Source: Erythrocercus mccallii
Taxonomy: Eukaryota > Chordata > Aves > Passeriformes > Dicruridae
Assembly (NCBI GenBank): GCA_013397435.1
Contig: VZRG01000007.1
Location: forward strand, 1,861,576 to 1,925,575
Direction: 5' to 3'
Length of the DNA stretch: 64,000 bases
In this document: positions 1 through 12,136 of the stretch, piece by piece
How positions within the stretch are numbered: the first letter of the stretch is position 1
How the letters are laid out: each line of letters starts with the position of its first letter
Translations under genes and position numbers: made by a program
The notes under the pieces: model-generated
Databases searched by the model: none
What the model saw: only the letters and a program-made list of their open reading frames with translations
Told to the model about the DNA's origin: nothing

Positions 1-1089
1 GGGCTTTTAAAGCTTTACACTGTATATCTCAAGTATGGATGCTATTATTGGAATTACAACACTTGAGGAAACCTTACTTCTGCTCCCTATCATAACAACA
101 CATAGGAAAACAGCTGCTAATGTAAAAGCCAGAGAGGGGTCTGAATGCAAGTACCCCAAGAGGCTCTTTCTCCCAATAGCTTGCCATAGTCCTGGCATGA
201 TTTGTGTCTTGAGCCACACTGGAAAGACAAGCAGTTTTAAGTGTAGAGAAGAAGGAGTAGATGGCATCTCACAGAAGAGTTAAAATCTCTTCCTGGGCTG
301 CAGGCTGGACAATCAATCCACGCTGTTTATAGTGATAGGATTAATCCACTATGCCTGGGTCTGCCAGCACAGAAAGGGTGGCATATCCTTCACTCACATG
401 TCTGGTCTGAGTAAAACAGGAAGCAGCGGAACCCAGGCCCTGAAAATGGGATGTTGAAGCTTGCAATGCTCAAGAGGCACTCTGATGAGTATGGCTCAGG
501 GCATTGCATCTTTGCAAGGGAGAGGGCACTGCCTCTACATCTACAACCAGAGATTTATCTTAAGGACAGAAGATGAAAATAGAAGAAATAAGACACAAAA
601 GCATGAATTCATTACGGAACATCAAGCACATCTTAATCACATACTTCACATCATGCACCCATTACGAAGAATTAGGTTAAATGGCTAAAATGTTAAGTGC
701 CATCTTGAAATAAGACACTTCTCTGAGCTGGGGTAAGTATTCAAGAGTCAATCGAACAGGTGACTGAGTCGAAGAGCAACGACATCGGTGGCAGCTGAGG
801 CCAGTCTTGTTGGGACTGTTGGATTGTGCTGTATGGGAGGATTCTAAGCTCAAGGACACCTGATGAGCTGCCCAAAGCCCCCTCAGGACCCTGTAGCCCT
901 TGGGACCCCATCAGACAAGGAGGGGACATTGCCAGGAGCCTTTCTTAGGGCATTGCCATTTAAAGGTTTCTAGGGAGTGCAAGCAACCATGAGGGCAGCA
1001 AACAGAGTGGGCAAACAGGGTGTGGCACATGAGAAGGGTGTGGCACAGCAGTTTGTACACATGTTCCTGCAGGCAGGTCACAAAGGTAG
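1..1089. other. Unassigned sequence, no gene seen
   Basis: I see no convincing exon, RNA gene or terminal repeat here. The open frames are short (at most 86 codons) and lie on both strands in the same places, as expected by chance. From about 740 onward the base composition becomes richer in G and C and resembles the CR1 element that follows. This part could therefore be the decayed 5' region of that CR1 (5' UTR or ORF1), but I could not match it to a known CR1 segment. Confidence 0.5.
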
Positions 1090-3802
1090 GGCACAGAACC
1101 TGGGGAGTGAGTCATCACCCATCAAACATTCCATTGGCATGGAAGGCTTTAGGCTTTTTAGGAAAGAGAAGCTAGGGAGGCAAGTGGGGGGTGTTGCCCT
1201 GTGTCAATAACTGGCCGGAGTGTGTGGAACTCTACTTAGGGAAGGATGAAGATCCAACTGAGAGCTCCTGGGTAAAGAAAAAAGGGAGGGCAGGTACAGG
1301 GGATGTTATTGTGAGGGCCTGTAGCAGACCAGTCAGGAGAATGGTGCAGATGATGCCCTCTGTAGACAGACAGGAGTGCCCCCACACCTGTAAGCTCTGG
1401 TCCTCATACAGGATTTCAACCACCTGATATATCTGTTGGATGAAGAACACGGCAGGGCACAAGCAATCCAAGAGCTTCTTCAAATGGGTTGACAACTTCC
1501 TCAGACAAGTGATTGAAAAATCAAGAAAATGCCACACTGGACCTTGTGCTCACCATTAGAGAGGAGCTGGGAATGCAGTGCTTCAAGGCAGCCTTGGCTG
1601 CAGTGACCAGGAGATGGTGTTTATGATACTGTGAATAGAGCGGAGGGCACACCACAAGCTCACTGCCCTGGACTTCAGGAGGGCGGACTTTGGCCTCTCC
1701 AAGGACCTGTTTGGGTAGAGTTCCATTGGATAGAGCTCTGGAAGGCAGAGGGGTTCAAGAATGCTGGCTGAATTTCAAGGATCACCTCCTCCAAGCTCAG
1801 AAGCAAGGTATCTCAACAAGGGGGAGATTGAGCAAAAATGCCAGGAAGCCTCTATGAATGGATCAGGAGCTGCTGTGCAAACTCAAAGTGAGAAAAGAAG
1901 TTTTTAGAAAGTGGACATGAGGACAGGTGGCCTGAGAAGAATACAGGAAAATTGTATGGGAAGCTAGGGACAAGGTTAGGGAAGCCAAAGCCCAGATAGA
2001 ATTGAGTATGGCAAGGAATAACATAAGAGGAAAGGCTTTTACAAATATGTTGCAAACAAGAAAAAGACTAGGGATAATGTAGGCCCTCTCCAGAAGGAAA
2101 AGGGAGACCTGACTACGCTGGACAAAGAGGAGGCTGGAGTTCTCAACAACTTCTATGCCTCAATCTTCAATGGCAACTGCTCCAGTCATGCCACCCAAGC
2201 TGAGAAAGGAAAATGCAAGGACTGGGAGGATGAAGACCGTGAGCCCCCTGTAGGAATGGATCAGGTTTCAGACCATCTAAGGAACCTGAATATGCACAAG
2301 TCCATGGGACCCAATGAGGTACACCACAGGTCCTGAGGGAGCTGGCAAATGAAGTTACTGAGCTACTACCCATCATTTTTGAAAACTTCTGGCAGTCAGG
2401 TAAATTCCTTGATGACTTGAAAAAGGGAAATGTAAGTCTCAATTTTAAAAAATGAAAAGCAGAAGACCTGAGGAACTACAGACCAATCAGTCTCACCTCT
2501 ACGCCAGGCAAGGTCACGGAGCAGATTCTCCTGTAAACTATGCTAAGATACAAGGAAAAGAAACACACGATTGGTAATAGGTCACAAAAGGGAAATCATG
2601 CCTGACAAATCTGGTGACCTTTTATGACAGCACCGCTGGACAGGGACAGAGCAACAGACATTGCCTATCTGGACTTATGCCAAGAGTTTGATACTGCCCT
2701 ACAGAACATCCTTTTCTCCAAGTTAGAGATATGAATTTGATGGATGGACCATTGGGTGCATAAAGAACTGGCTGGATGGCGTCACTCAAAGAGTCCACAC
2801 TGACATCAGCATCAAGTGGTGTTCCTCTGGGGTTGGTACTGGGACCAATGTTATACAGCATTTTTGGCAGTGGCATGGACAGTGGTATCAAGTGCACTCT
2901 CAGAAAGCTTGCTGATGACACCAAGATCTGTGGTGGTGTAGAAGACACACTGGAAGGATGGGATAATGCCATCCAGAGGGAGGGACCTTGACAGGCTTGA
3001 GAGATGGTTTGATGCAAACCACTCTAACTTCAACAAAGCAAAGTACAAGGTCCTACACCTGGGTGACTGCAATCTCAGACACACCAATGGGTTGGGCAGA
3101 GAAGTGATTGAGAGCAGCCCTGCTAAGAAAGACATGGGGGTGATGAAAAACTCCACATGAGCCAGCTGTGTGTGCTCGCAGCCCAGAAAGCGAATCGAAT
3201 CCTGGGCTGCATCCCAAGGAGCATGGCCAGAGGGTCAAAGAGGGTGATTCTGCCCCTCTATTCTGCTCATGGGAGATCCCACCTGGAGTACTGTGCACAG
3301 TTCTGGTGTTTCCAACATAAAAAAGACATGGAACTGCTGGAGCAAGTCCGGAGGAGGCCACAAAGCTGATAAGAGAACTAGAACACCTCTCCTATGAAGA
3401 CAGGCTGAGAAAGTTGGGGCTGTTCAGCCTGGAGAAGGTTGTGCGGAGATCTCAGCAACCTTCTAGTATCTGAAGAATCCTAGAGGGAAGCTGGAGAGAG
3501 GCTCTTTGTTAGGAACTGTAGTGATAGGATAAAGAGTAAAGGGTACAAATTGAAAGAGAGGAAATTTAGGTTAAGATTTTTTTTTATCGTGAGTGTGGTT
3601 AGACACTGTAACAGGTTGCCCAAGGAGGTTTTAGGTGCCTCAACCCTGGCAGTGTTCAAGGCCACATTGGATAAGGACTTGAGGAACTTGGTCTAGTGGG
3701 AGGTGTCCCTGTACCTGGCAGGGGGCACTGGAACTGGATGACCTTTAAGGCCCATTCCAACCCCTTAACTATGTATATATGTCTGTGTCCATAATTCTAT
3801 GA
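1090..3802 (+). mobile_element. CR1 LINE, long but inactive copy
   Basis: This is a non-LTR retrotransposon of the CR1 clade, the main LINE of birds and reptiles. Order along the plus strand: part of the endonuclease domain (about 1120-1640), the linker, the reverse transcriptase (about 2100-3000), the C-terminal part of ORF2 (to about 3440) and the 3' UTR. The 3' end carries the usual CR1 signature: a lightly degraded segment calling for 'gaactggatgacctttaagg' at 3731-3750 and a terminal attctatgac at 3793-3802. As is typical of CR1, there is no poly-A tail and I see no target-site duplication. The 5' end is uncertain; clear similarity starts near 1120. Many substitutions, small indels and stops make it non-functional. 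I recognise the family by its conserved motifs and 3' end, not by a database search. Confidence 0.93.
1120..3440 (+). pseudogene. CR1 ORF2 (endonuclease-reverse transcriptase) relic
   Basis: In an intact element ORF2 encodes an APE-type endonuclease that nicks the target and a reverse transcriptase that copies the element RNA. Visible pieces, spread over several frames: endonuclease FRLFRKEKLG with GGVALC (about 1150-1203); a frame-shifted FNH motif (about 1413); LDLVLT (about 1537); and GCSDQEMV (1596-1619), where the family has SDH, so the catalytic His codon reads cag (Gln) at 1608-1610. Reverse transcriptase: YRPISLTSTPGKV (about 2478-2516), then an in-frame TAA at 2534-2536, YLDL...FDTA (about 2665-2700), and an intact ADD box in LADDTKICGG (about 2908-2937). 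The C-terminal part includes AAQKANRILGC (about 3178-3210). The combination of stops, frameshifts and the lost His means no active enzyme can be made. It is a retrotransposon remnant, not a host gene. Confidence 0.88.
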
Positions 3803-6763
3803 CTGAAGAGCTTAATTTAGGTGGTAAATTGAAGTGACAGACATACTAGACTACCAAGACATCCCTACCAGCTCAGCAGATGTGACACAGGAGGTCTGAT
3901 ACTAACCAGCAGCTTGTGGCCAGGCAGCATGCCTGAGGTGTCTCAGCTAGTGCTAGGTACCTAAACTCAGGAAATGGATTTTCACAATAGGTGCCTAGAA
4001 CACGCCAGTGTATGAGATTAATCCTGCCCTAGGGTTCCCTACTTATCTTCTAGCAATAGAAACTTAGTTCAGTGAAGAGGTTTGGATAAAATTCTGCCTA
4101 TTCTTGTAACAGTTACTTGCACAAATAGATTTATTCTAGGTAGTCTATGCCATAGAAACATAGAGTAGAAGATTCATGTGCAAATTCATATATATTTTTT
4201 TCAGTTACACAGATCAGTGTGTTTGGGTTCGATTATGTATTTATGATCAGTGTATTTTGGGCTCAGTTTTGACAGAAGTCTAATGCCTGGAAAAAAAATA
4301 TACCAAAATCCTATTAGATTGCATTTAAGATGGGGTCATTTGTCTGGGCTGGAAAATTAATCTCTATGTTTAGACATAATAATTGAGTGAAATAATTGGC
4401 TCAAATCACTTTGCCATCAAACCATAATTCTAAAATTTAGCAAAAAGTCCCTAAAGTGTTAACCTGGATCTATTGAGTGGTACCATAAATAGTAAAATGA
4501 AAAAATTGCATGCCCAAAATTAGTACAAATAATACAGAATGAGATTGTTTGTTTGTTTTTTTAAAGATTATGACTGGAGTTCTGTATTTACAAAATATAA
4601 ACCCACTATATACCAGGATTTTATTATTTCTCATTTAATCAATAGCTAACAAAACCTACTTTTAAAACAGGGAAACTTTATATTGCTCTTTCATACAGGA
4701 TAAAAGGTTGTTACTAAACAAAATATTTCAAATTTAGGTATCAGTGTAAGAATAGAAAGAAGAGTTTCTAAATGTTCATTTATATTTTACAACAGTAGCT
4801 CAGGTTTTTACTTCTACTTCCAAATAACCCCAAGTGCATCTCAACTGAATACCTAGACATCTAAGTCACTGCCTGTGTTTAGGAAGGTGATTTGCTTGCT
4901 CATGAGAGGTCCTCCTAAGAGGAAGGATTTTAGAATTTTCTCAGCAAGAATACCGAGTGTCTTATCTTTTGCTCCAACAGGTCAATCAGTAAGTCAGCTC
5001 TGCTTTCTTTGCACATCATGTGTAAGCTAGAATGCTGACTTCTCACATATCTTTTTGTGTTAAGGGAAAAAGAACTATAGCAGTAAATGACGAGAATATA
5101 TAAGAAGTTGGTTCTAATCATGGCTATGCAATGCTGCACTCCTGAAAGTAGCATTAAACCCTTAGGGCTATGCTGAAAAATTGTTGTGTGGAGCTGAAAC
5201 AATGCACTTGCCTTTGACAGATACATCTTGACATAATATTTGAAATATTTGAGCAAGTGACCTGACCCATCCTAGGCCCAAGTGAGGCACTACATTTCTA
5301 TTCAGGAGAAAGTTTATCAATTCAGACATCTACAAGACTTCTAAACTATTTATACTTCTACCTAAATTATGAATTTAAAGTAAATATGTCTTCTCAGATT
5401 GTAAGTGTACTGATGCATCTTAAAGGCCATAAAAGTCATGAATGAACAAAGTTTTGTAGAAAGAGCAAAACATTAAGTGCTGTGATAATAGTATTGAGCT
5501 CTCAAAAGCCTTAAAACGGGGAAAAGAACATAGTGGGGTAGGGAAGAAGAAAGAACAGCAAAAAAAAAAGTATTTTGCCGTTATAGATCCAGCAAATACA
5601 TGCACATTTCTGTCAACTTGTGGTGATAAAGGTCTGGGAACAGCAAAAATATTTTCTCGGTCTGATTAAGTCTCTATCTCAAGTTGATTTCATGTTTTAG
5701 GAACAGCAGAAACTTTAAGTACTGTCTGCTCAATGTAATAAGACACTCCCAGATTGCAGAGTAGTGCTTTGTATAAGCAGAGCCTTCCAGAACACTATCC
5801 ACCATTTGCAACAACAAAAAATTAATAGTTTAATTTTTTGCGTGATTTTTTAAAAAAGTAATTCTTAAGTACTTTTCTAAATAGATATGTTCCTAATATT
5901 AATGAAAAGTTCTTCTGTTAGTGAAACTCTGTACGATCCTGTATCCCTTGGTTATGCTTTAATGAAGGCCAAAACATCCTCTCCTTAAGCAGCAAGGCTG
6001 ATCATACTGGATCACAGGAAAATTTAGATACAGAGGACACGTCATGGTTGACATATATGATGTGTATTCTCTCTTTCCACATAGATCCCTGCTAAGTAGA
6101 ACCTCTTATTAACTTACAGTCTGAAAAGAGAGGGTGATTAGAAAATAAAGTTTTAGATAGAAAAGAGTGAATATTACTTGCAGATTGGGCAAAAAGTACT
6201 AAATAGAAAGATCATCTTGCCACATGACAGATGAGACAACATGAAGAATACTACGCTGTGATAAGTGAGTAAGATTTGGTGTTAGGAAATGAATAGTCAG
6301 GTGGCCTTATATTTCCTTAATGTAGAAAAAAAGGGTGTAGGCTGCAAAAGCAAAATAACTAATGAAAAAAAAGGTTTGAAGTGAAAATGATCAAATCAGA
6401 GACAAAACCTGTAGATACAATGTCTGACACAACTAAAAAGACAAGGTAATTTTTATCCAAAGTAGAATAGAGAAAATTACACATGAAATGGTAAATCCTT
6501 CTGCCAGGATTTATGAATCTTTCAAATTTGGACAATAGGGAGTAAGAAATAAAGACATGGGAAATGACAAATATTTGAAAATAAGCTACATATTTGTCAA
6601 GTTCAAGAAAGGCAAAATAGCTGTCTAAAAAACTACAGGTTTTGAACACTAAATATATTTTGAAGCAAAGAAAGATGTATAAATCTTTGAGAAACAATAA
6701 AATCCATCAATGGCAGAGCTAAACTAACCCCTCTGATAACTCCTTTCTTTCCCAAAAAAAAGT
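3803..6763. other. AT-rich unassigned sequence
   Basis: No exon, RNA gene or mobile element is recognisable. Open frames reach at most 112 codons (6359-6697, minus) and have the Phe/Leu/Ser-rich look of translated AT-rich DNA. The only structure noticed is a small direct duplication at about 4212-4264. Confidence 0.5.
4212..4264. repeat. Short imperfect direct duplication, period 33 bp
   Basis: The segment beginning gatcagtgtgtttgggttc at 4212 is repeated with a few changes as gatcagtgtattttgggctc from 4245. It looks like a local tandem duplication of about 33 bp with about two copies. No function is implied. Confidence 0.5.
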
Positions 6764-6803
6764 GTTTTTTGGTGGTTTTTTTTTGTTTTTGTTTTTTTTT
6801 TTA
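6764..6803. repeat. T-rich tract
   Basis: A run of T interrupted by a few G, ending in a stretch of 11 T. It could be the reverse complement of a degraded poly-A tail or simply low complexity; no retrocopy could be identified next to it. Confidence 0.7.
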
Positions 6804-6896
6804 ATAGATTTGAAATATAGGCAAATTTCAATGTACTGTTATTCACTCATGGGAGATTAGAAATTGAGATAGAGAAGATGGCAAATCGTGTAAGCT

Positions 6897-7277
6897 TTGG
6901 AAAGGAGCCAAGAGAACATGGTAAGTGAACTAAGACAAGAGAATACTTCGGTTGAGTTTTTCAAGAATCATTTTTGGGGTTTGCATTATTTCATTGTTGA
7001 CTCTGACCAAGAAAGTAAAGCATGTGACAATGAAAGCACAGGTGACATGAAGCTTGAAGTTTCTTCCAAGGTCCAGGAAAAACTATCAAACATGAACAAT
7101 ACACTAAAGCTTAAGAAACAGCAAAGCCAAAAGACCTCACCTAGGAACCAAATTATGATTTCTTCTGTTACTTGGGGCAAAAGTGGGTATAAGTCTGTGG
7201 ACTGTATTATCAGATACCAAAACAAAATGAGTAATAAATCTTTCTTCAAACATGTCAAAAAAACACAGACTTCTTGA
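6897..7277 (+). pseudogene. 126-codon open frame overlapping the ancient CR1
   Basis: This is one of the longest frames in the window, but it is Lys/Ser/Asn/Gln-rich with no recognisable domain. Its last third, ending NKMSNKSFFKHVKK, lines up with the linker ahead of the reverse transcriptase in old CR1 elements. I read it as a chance-open remnant of CR1 ORF2, not a host gene. Confidence 0.5.
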
Positions 7278-8540
7278 CAGTTTGAAATACTAACAGATAA
7301 ATAAGTAGAATATAAAAGGAAAGCAATGGCAGAAAAGTGAAATGCAGTCTTTGCATTCTCTGGATGAAACTGGGGTGATGCCCCTTGTGAACTTCTTCTT
7401 TCTAAGGGGTTTTGTCAATGATTCAGTTTGAAGCAGTTTTGGAACAAACAGTCAGAGTGAAAAGTAACAAACCACAAAGGCCAGACAGTATTCACCCATG
7501 TGTTCTAAAGAGACTCAGGGATCAGACAGCTGAATTATTAACAATGGTGTATATAAATTCTCACCTGAAACTGCTTTGATGCCTTACCATGTCAATGGAA
7601 AAAAAGCATCCTTCAGGGAGCAAAGGACAAAACAGGATTGGTGAGATTGTCATCTATGTTAGACAAAGTCTTATAAACTAGAATAAGGAAATTACTTCAG
7701 ACACACAAATAATTATGATCTACTTGAGAAGAGTAAACTTGCCTTTTACAAAATAATCCATATTACCAATCCACTGAAGTCCATGAAAAGAGCAAATGTG
7801 CATATGGATAAATGTGGTGTGGTCAATGTAATCAATTAAATTTTCCGTAAAGCTGTGGAAAATATTCCTCACCAAAGGCTTTTGAGGAGATGAAGCCTTA
7901 TAATGCATAGAAGGCCCTTAAATGGTTAAAAGAGAAGTATTAGAAAATGTTGAATTGTAATGGTGGAAATCTGCAGTTGAGTTGTTCCGATACCTGTAAT
8001 ATTCAGCACACTCATAAGCTATACGGGAAAGAGTGTGAGCAGAGAGAAAAGAAAGTTTGCTGGTGGTACTAAATTATTTAGAGTGATAAGGAAGAGAGAG
8101 TAGTGTGAAAAACTGCAGCAGAATATGTCTTATGAACCTGAATGACTGAAATTAAGTGTAGATAAATGTAAAGTGCCAGACAGGGAAAAGAATATCCTAA
8201 TTTCACATAAAAATGATGAGCTCTAGCTAACCATTACTATTCAGAAGAGAGACCTTAAAATTATAATAAATAGTTCAATGAAACAGTCATTTTAATGCTC
8301 AGTAACAGTTAAAAAGTAAATTAAATGCTGGTACAAGAGTACAGAGAAAAGAGTTATGCCACTGTAAACAGTGCTTCATCTACAGTTTGAACATAATGTG
8401 GAGGTCCAGACCCTCACCTCAAAAAGGATATAAAAAAGGAACTGAAACTTTTGTATGAGGAACAACCTGCAAATTTTTGATCTGGAAAATAAGTCAATTT
8501 ATTGGAATATGAAGAAGCTCTACAAAATCACAAGGAATGT
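7000..8540 (+). mobile_element. Ancient CR1/L3-like LINE relic
   Basis: A heavily decayed non-LTR element recognised by scattered but collinear similarity to old CR1-type ORF2. Signals in order: an NKSFFKHVK-like segment (about 7228-7256); a stretch like 'aaaccacaaaggccagacag...attcaccca..gttct' (about 7470-7507), the usual linker into the reverse transcriptase; 'ctcaccaaaggcttttgagg' (about 7867-7886); a segment reading KFAGGTKLFR (8053-8082) where active relatives have FADD; and downstream 'agagaccttaaaattataa', 'atagttcaatgaaa' and 'cctcacctcaaaaaggatat' (8247-8431), matching the C-terminal half. Both catalytic aspartates of the polymerase box are glycine codons here. It has many more changes than the CR1 at 1.1-3.8 kb, so it is much older. 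The boundaries are approximate. Confidence 0.75.
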
Positions 8541-9340
8541 GGAGAAAATGTAGGAGGGATCAGCTTTTCACAGTTTCTTTCTGCCTGAAGGTATACTGGG
8601 AATCAAAATAAGGTAAGTTCAACACATTCAAAAAGATAAGAAGCTCAGCAAATGGGCAGCAATTTATAATATTTATTACCACAATCATAGGTACTACAGA
8701 TCTGTGTGTTTGTCTAAGAATGAAAACTGCAAACGCAATAGGAAAGTATCCACTGAGGATTGCTAAATACACAATACCAGACGTGACTCAAGAATTCTTT
8801 CAGCTGAAACTAATTAGAAGATAGATGTACTTTACATGGAAGCATTATATATATTCCTTCCAATTTTATTTTCCCCCAGGCATTTCCTTATGAACAATGT
8901 GGGAGACACAACAGAAGGCTCTTTCATCTGATTAATTATGGCCATGCTTAAATTGTTCTTATTCTGTTCTATGCAGTACAGGCATATATCGAGTCCCTGC
9001 TATTTTGCAATGGGAAAGATAAACTTGATCTTCATATATCTCAACTTCATTTGTTTCAAATTCTTTCTCCTCCATCAGAAATAAGTAAATATTAACGCTA
9101 TTTTACGAGGCATTAGAAAATGTCCCTGTTCATTGTATAGGCAATACATTTTTATAGTCCTAAAACATGGAAGGGGTATATAGAAAATACACTCAGATGA
9201 AGCAGGGAAACAAAGTCTGTCTTACTGGAGAACCACAGATGCACTTAGTACACAGGACACAAAGCAAAAAAGAAAATACCTTATGGATATTGTTTCTAAA
9301 ATCATTGAATAAAGTAAATTCTGGCAAGAAAAAGACTAAG
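8541..9340. other. AT-rich unassigned sequence
   Basis: Nothing recognisable. It may include the worn 3' part of the ancient CR1, but I see no diagnostic motif. Confidence 0.4.
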
Positions 9341-9460
9341 ATGTGATAAAAATTTGGAGTGGTTATCAAATATCCATTACTAAAATTAGGATAGAAGTTA
9401 GGAAAAGGTTTCTGACCAGCATCGGGGGGGAAAATCATGACATAAATTTCAAACAGTTAA
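9341..9460 (+). mobile_element. Possible CR1 3' UTR scrap
   Basis: The stretch around 9385-9425 (ggatagaagttaggaaaagg followed by ttctgacca) resembles the CR1 3' UTR segment that usually reads as 'lattaggaaaaaatttctgacc'-like sequence. It sits downstream of, and in the same orientation as, the ancient CR1, so it may be the same insertion. The match is short and could be chance. Confidence 0.28.
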
Positions 9461-11943
9461 CAAGGCTAGGAAATCTAACTCAGAACATTAATTTGTCTAA
9501 ACTCTTACCCAAATACAGCTGCTACAAAAAAAAGGTCAGACAACCAGATATTACCTATCTAAGAGGACTCTTTTAGATCCCTTTTCTATGCTCGTATCAC
9601 TGAGGTTTTGTCTCAGGTTTTGGGATTTTTTAAACTGAAAAATAAATTTTAAAATAATATGTAATCTCACTTTGTGAATTTCAACAAGTATTTTGCCCAG
9701 ATTGTGCCAGAATGTCTCAACAAACTAGGAAATTTATTTCTGTCAGACTGTTAGCTGTAGCTTCTATCACAGTTACAGAGAATTAAACAGAACAGCTGTC
9801 AAATACCAGGTTGCTTGATGTTTAATTCATGTGCAAACACCTACTTCAGCAGTTTGATGCACTAGAAACTCTTTCCCAGAAGTGATTTCTATTCACTGAG
9901 ACAACCAGTGTAAACTTGGTACCTGAAAATAACTTGGTTTCTCTTGGATAATAATATCTGATACACTGAAGATACAACTACGTTTTTCTTTTGATTAATG
10001 TGATTTAATTTAAAACAATGTTTATAATTATTCTTGTCCAAAGCCAGGAAAAATAATTCTCTTTCATGTAATTTAAACTACAACACAGTTCTCTTCAGTG
10101 AGGAGCACTTCATTTATGCTCTGTGAGGCAATGAACACATAAAAACAGAGCAGGTTTTCCACTCTACTTTGTAAGAATTCCTCATATTCAAAATATCCAT
10201 GTCCGTGTCAATGACAAATTATTATTATTGGTAGTACAATTTTTTTTTTCCTTATTGATATTTTCCTATGTTCCTATGCTTTGCTCACAAAACATCCACT
10301 TGTCAGTTTGGACCAAGGATGAACTGCTGTTGACGTGAGCAGACACTGGAAAATCTAACAGAAATAATAATTTGGAAGGATGTTTTCAGTATTATTTGTT
10401 ACAAGTTGCCTAACAATAAGAGAATCACTCTAGGGGGTCTAAAAAAATCCAATCAGGCTGTGCAAAGAGCAGCATGAAATAGAGAAGAAGGGTGCATAAA
10501 TAAGAAAATGCAAAACTTTGCAAAACACCCAAGAAATTTAAATCAAATATTAGAAATCAGAAAGAGTGAAAAAGTGAAATCAAAGTGAAATCCAGGGTTT
10601 CTGCATCAGCAAATATGGAAAGTGATCTCAGCAGTAGTATCACAGTTCAATTAGAGTGAACATTTTGTGTCAGAGAAGTCAGATGACTAAAGTAGATCTC
10701 CAATCAAAATGGAAAATCATTTATATAAAAAATATATCTATATATAAGTTTACAAATCACTAGGGATCAGGAGCAGCCTAGACATACTCTGTTCTCAGAG
10801 AACCATTTTCTTCAGACCCCTAACAGCAGATCATGAAGCCGAAAAGAGATGTCCACAGCCCTCAATGAAAGGGCTTTTGAGAAAAGTGCAAAGAGGGTGC
10901 AGTTACTGGGAAATGTAGAGAGGCTGCTGCTGAAGATAACGTGTAGGGCTGAAGGCAAAAAAATGGTAAAAAGGAGATGTCTCAGAGAATTATTAACAAT
11001 GAGGTTGTAGCCATTGGGATGACATCTGCAGGTAAGGGAGAAGGAAAAGCCACGAACAGTAGGCAGGAGAGCTGTCAAACAAGGACAAATACTGTGAATA
11101 AGGAAACTGCTGTGATACCAATGGGAATAAATAGGGATGAGCAGAAAGAAATTCCTTAATGAATATGAGAGGAAGATGCACTGTCATGGGTAAGAATTAA
11201 CATTTTCAATTAAAGGAAAGAGCAATAGGAAATGCACTTCTCTTGTTTAGAAGTCTTTCATATACACACTTTAAAGTTTTATATGTCTTAGACAATAATA
11301 AAAAATGTTGCAGCAGAATTTTACATTCTTATGTTCTTTTTTATTATTTTCCTACCCAAAATTTTGCGTCCTCTCAAAGATCTAGTTCTTTAAATGGAGA
11401 AGACATTAATTAATATTCTACATGCAGCTGAATTTTTCTTAATAGAGACAGATTCTTTTATTTTTCTTCATACAAATGTGGACAAGTAGGTAGCACTTGG
11501 GGGTTTAGTTTCCCTGGTGTATTTCCAGTTCCAGACTACTCTATGCATTGCAAGGTACTTCAGTACGTGAGCGGACAACAGCACAAGGAAAGTAAAAACC
11601 TCTTCTCCTTAACTATTTAAGTTTATTTAAGCTTTTTTTCAAGGAGAGATTTAACACTTGAACAAGTTTCAAAACCATTCCTGGCAGTATGATATGAAGT
11701 AATTTTAACATGTTTCAGTACATTAGGTTTAAGGAATAATACTCACTTCTTTGCTAAAACATTGTCCAAGTCTCTTGGCTAAAATAAACCACTGAACATA
11801 AAGAAGATTTGATATTTCTGTAATAGAAGGCCATGTTTCCTACTTATATCCATGTGCCCCTGTATAGCATGCAATCACAGTGGTTGTACATCCACATATA
11901 TGTACCAAAATTCATAAAAAATCCAGAAGGCCTAGTATTTAGG

Positions 11944-11967
11944 AAAAAAAAAAACCACACAAAAAAA
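11944..11967. repeat. A-rich low-complexity tract
   Basis: Eleven A, then ccacac, then seven A. Simple low complexity. Confidence 0.7.
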
Positions 11968-12109
11968 GAGAAGGTATAGGAATAGCAGGGAATTCCTAGC
12001 TACTTTTTTTTTTTGAAGATCAGATATTTTATGGTTGCATGAAAACTGAATTGAAAGCTTTACAAAATGGAAATAACATTTTTAAATAGTGTTCCAGACC
12101 TTGACAGTT

Positions 12110-12136
12110 GAATTTCATGGAATTTCATGGAATTTT
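12110..12136. repeat. 10-bp tandem repeat, about 2.6 copies
   Basis: The unit gaatttcatg occurs at 12110 and 12120 and again in part (gaattt) at 12130. It is a minimal tandem repeat. Confidence 0.75.

Noticed and set aside
2622..3361. Minus-strand frames of 101-131 codons
   Set aside because: They are antisense shadows of the CR1 reverse transcriptase region.
6359..6697. 112-codon hydrophobic minus-strand frame
   Set aside because: Phe/Leu/Ile/Tyr-rich translation of A-rich plus-strand DNA, with no signal of selection or family.
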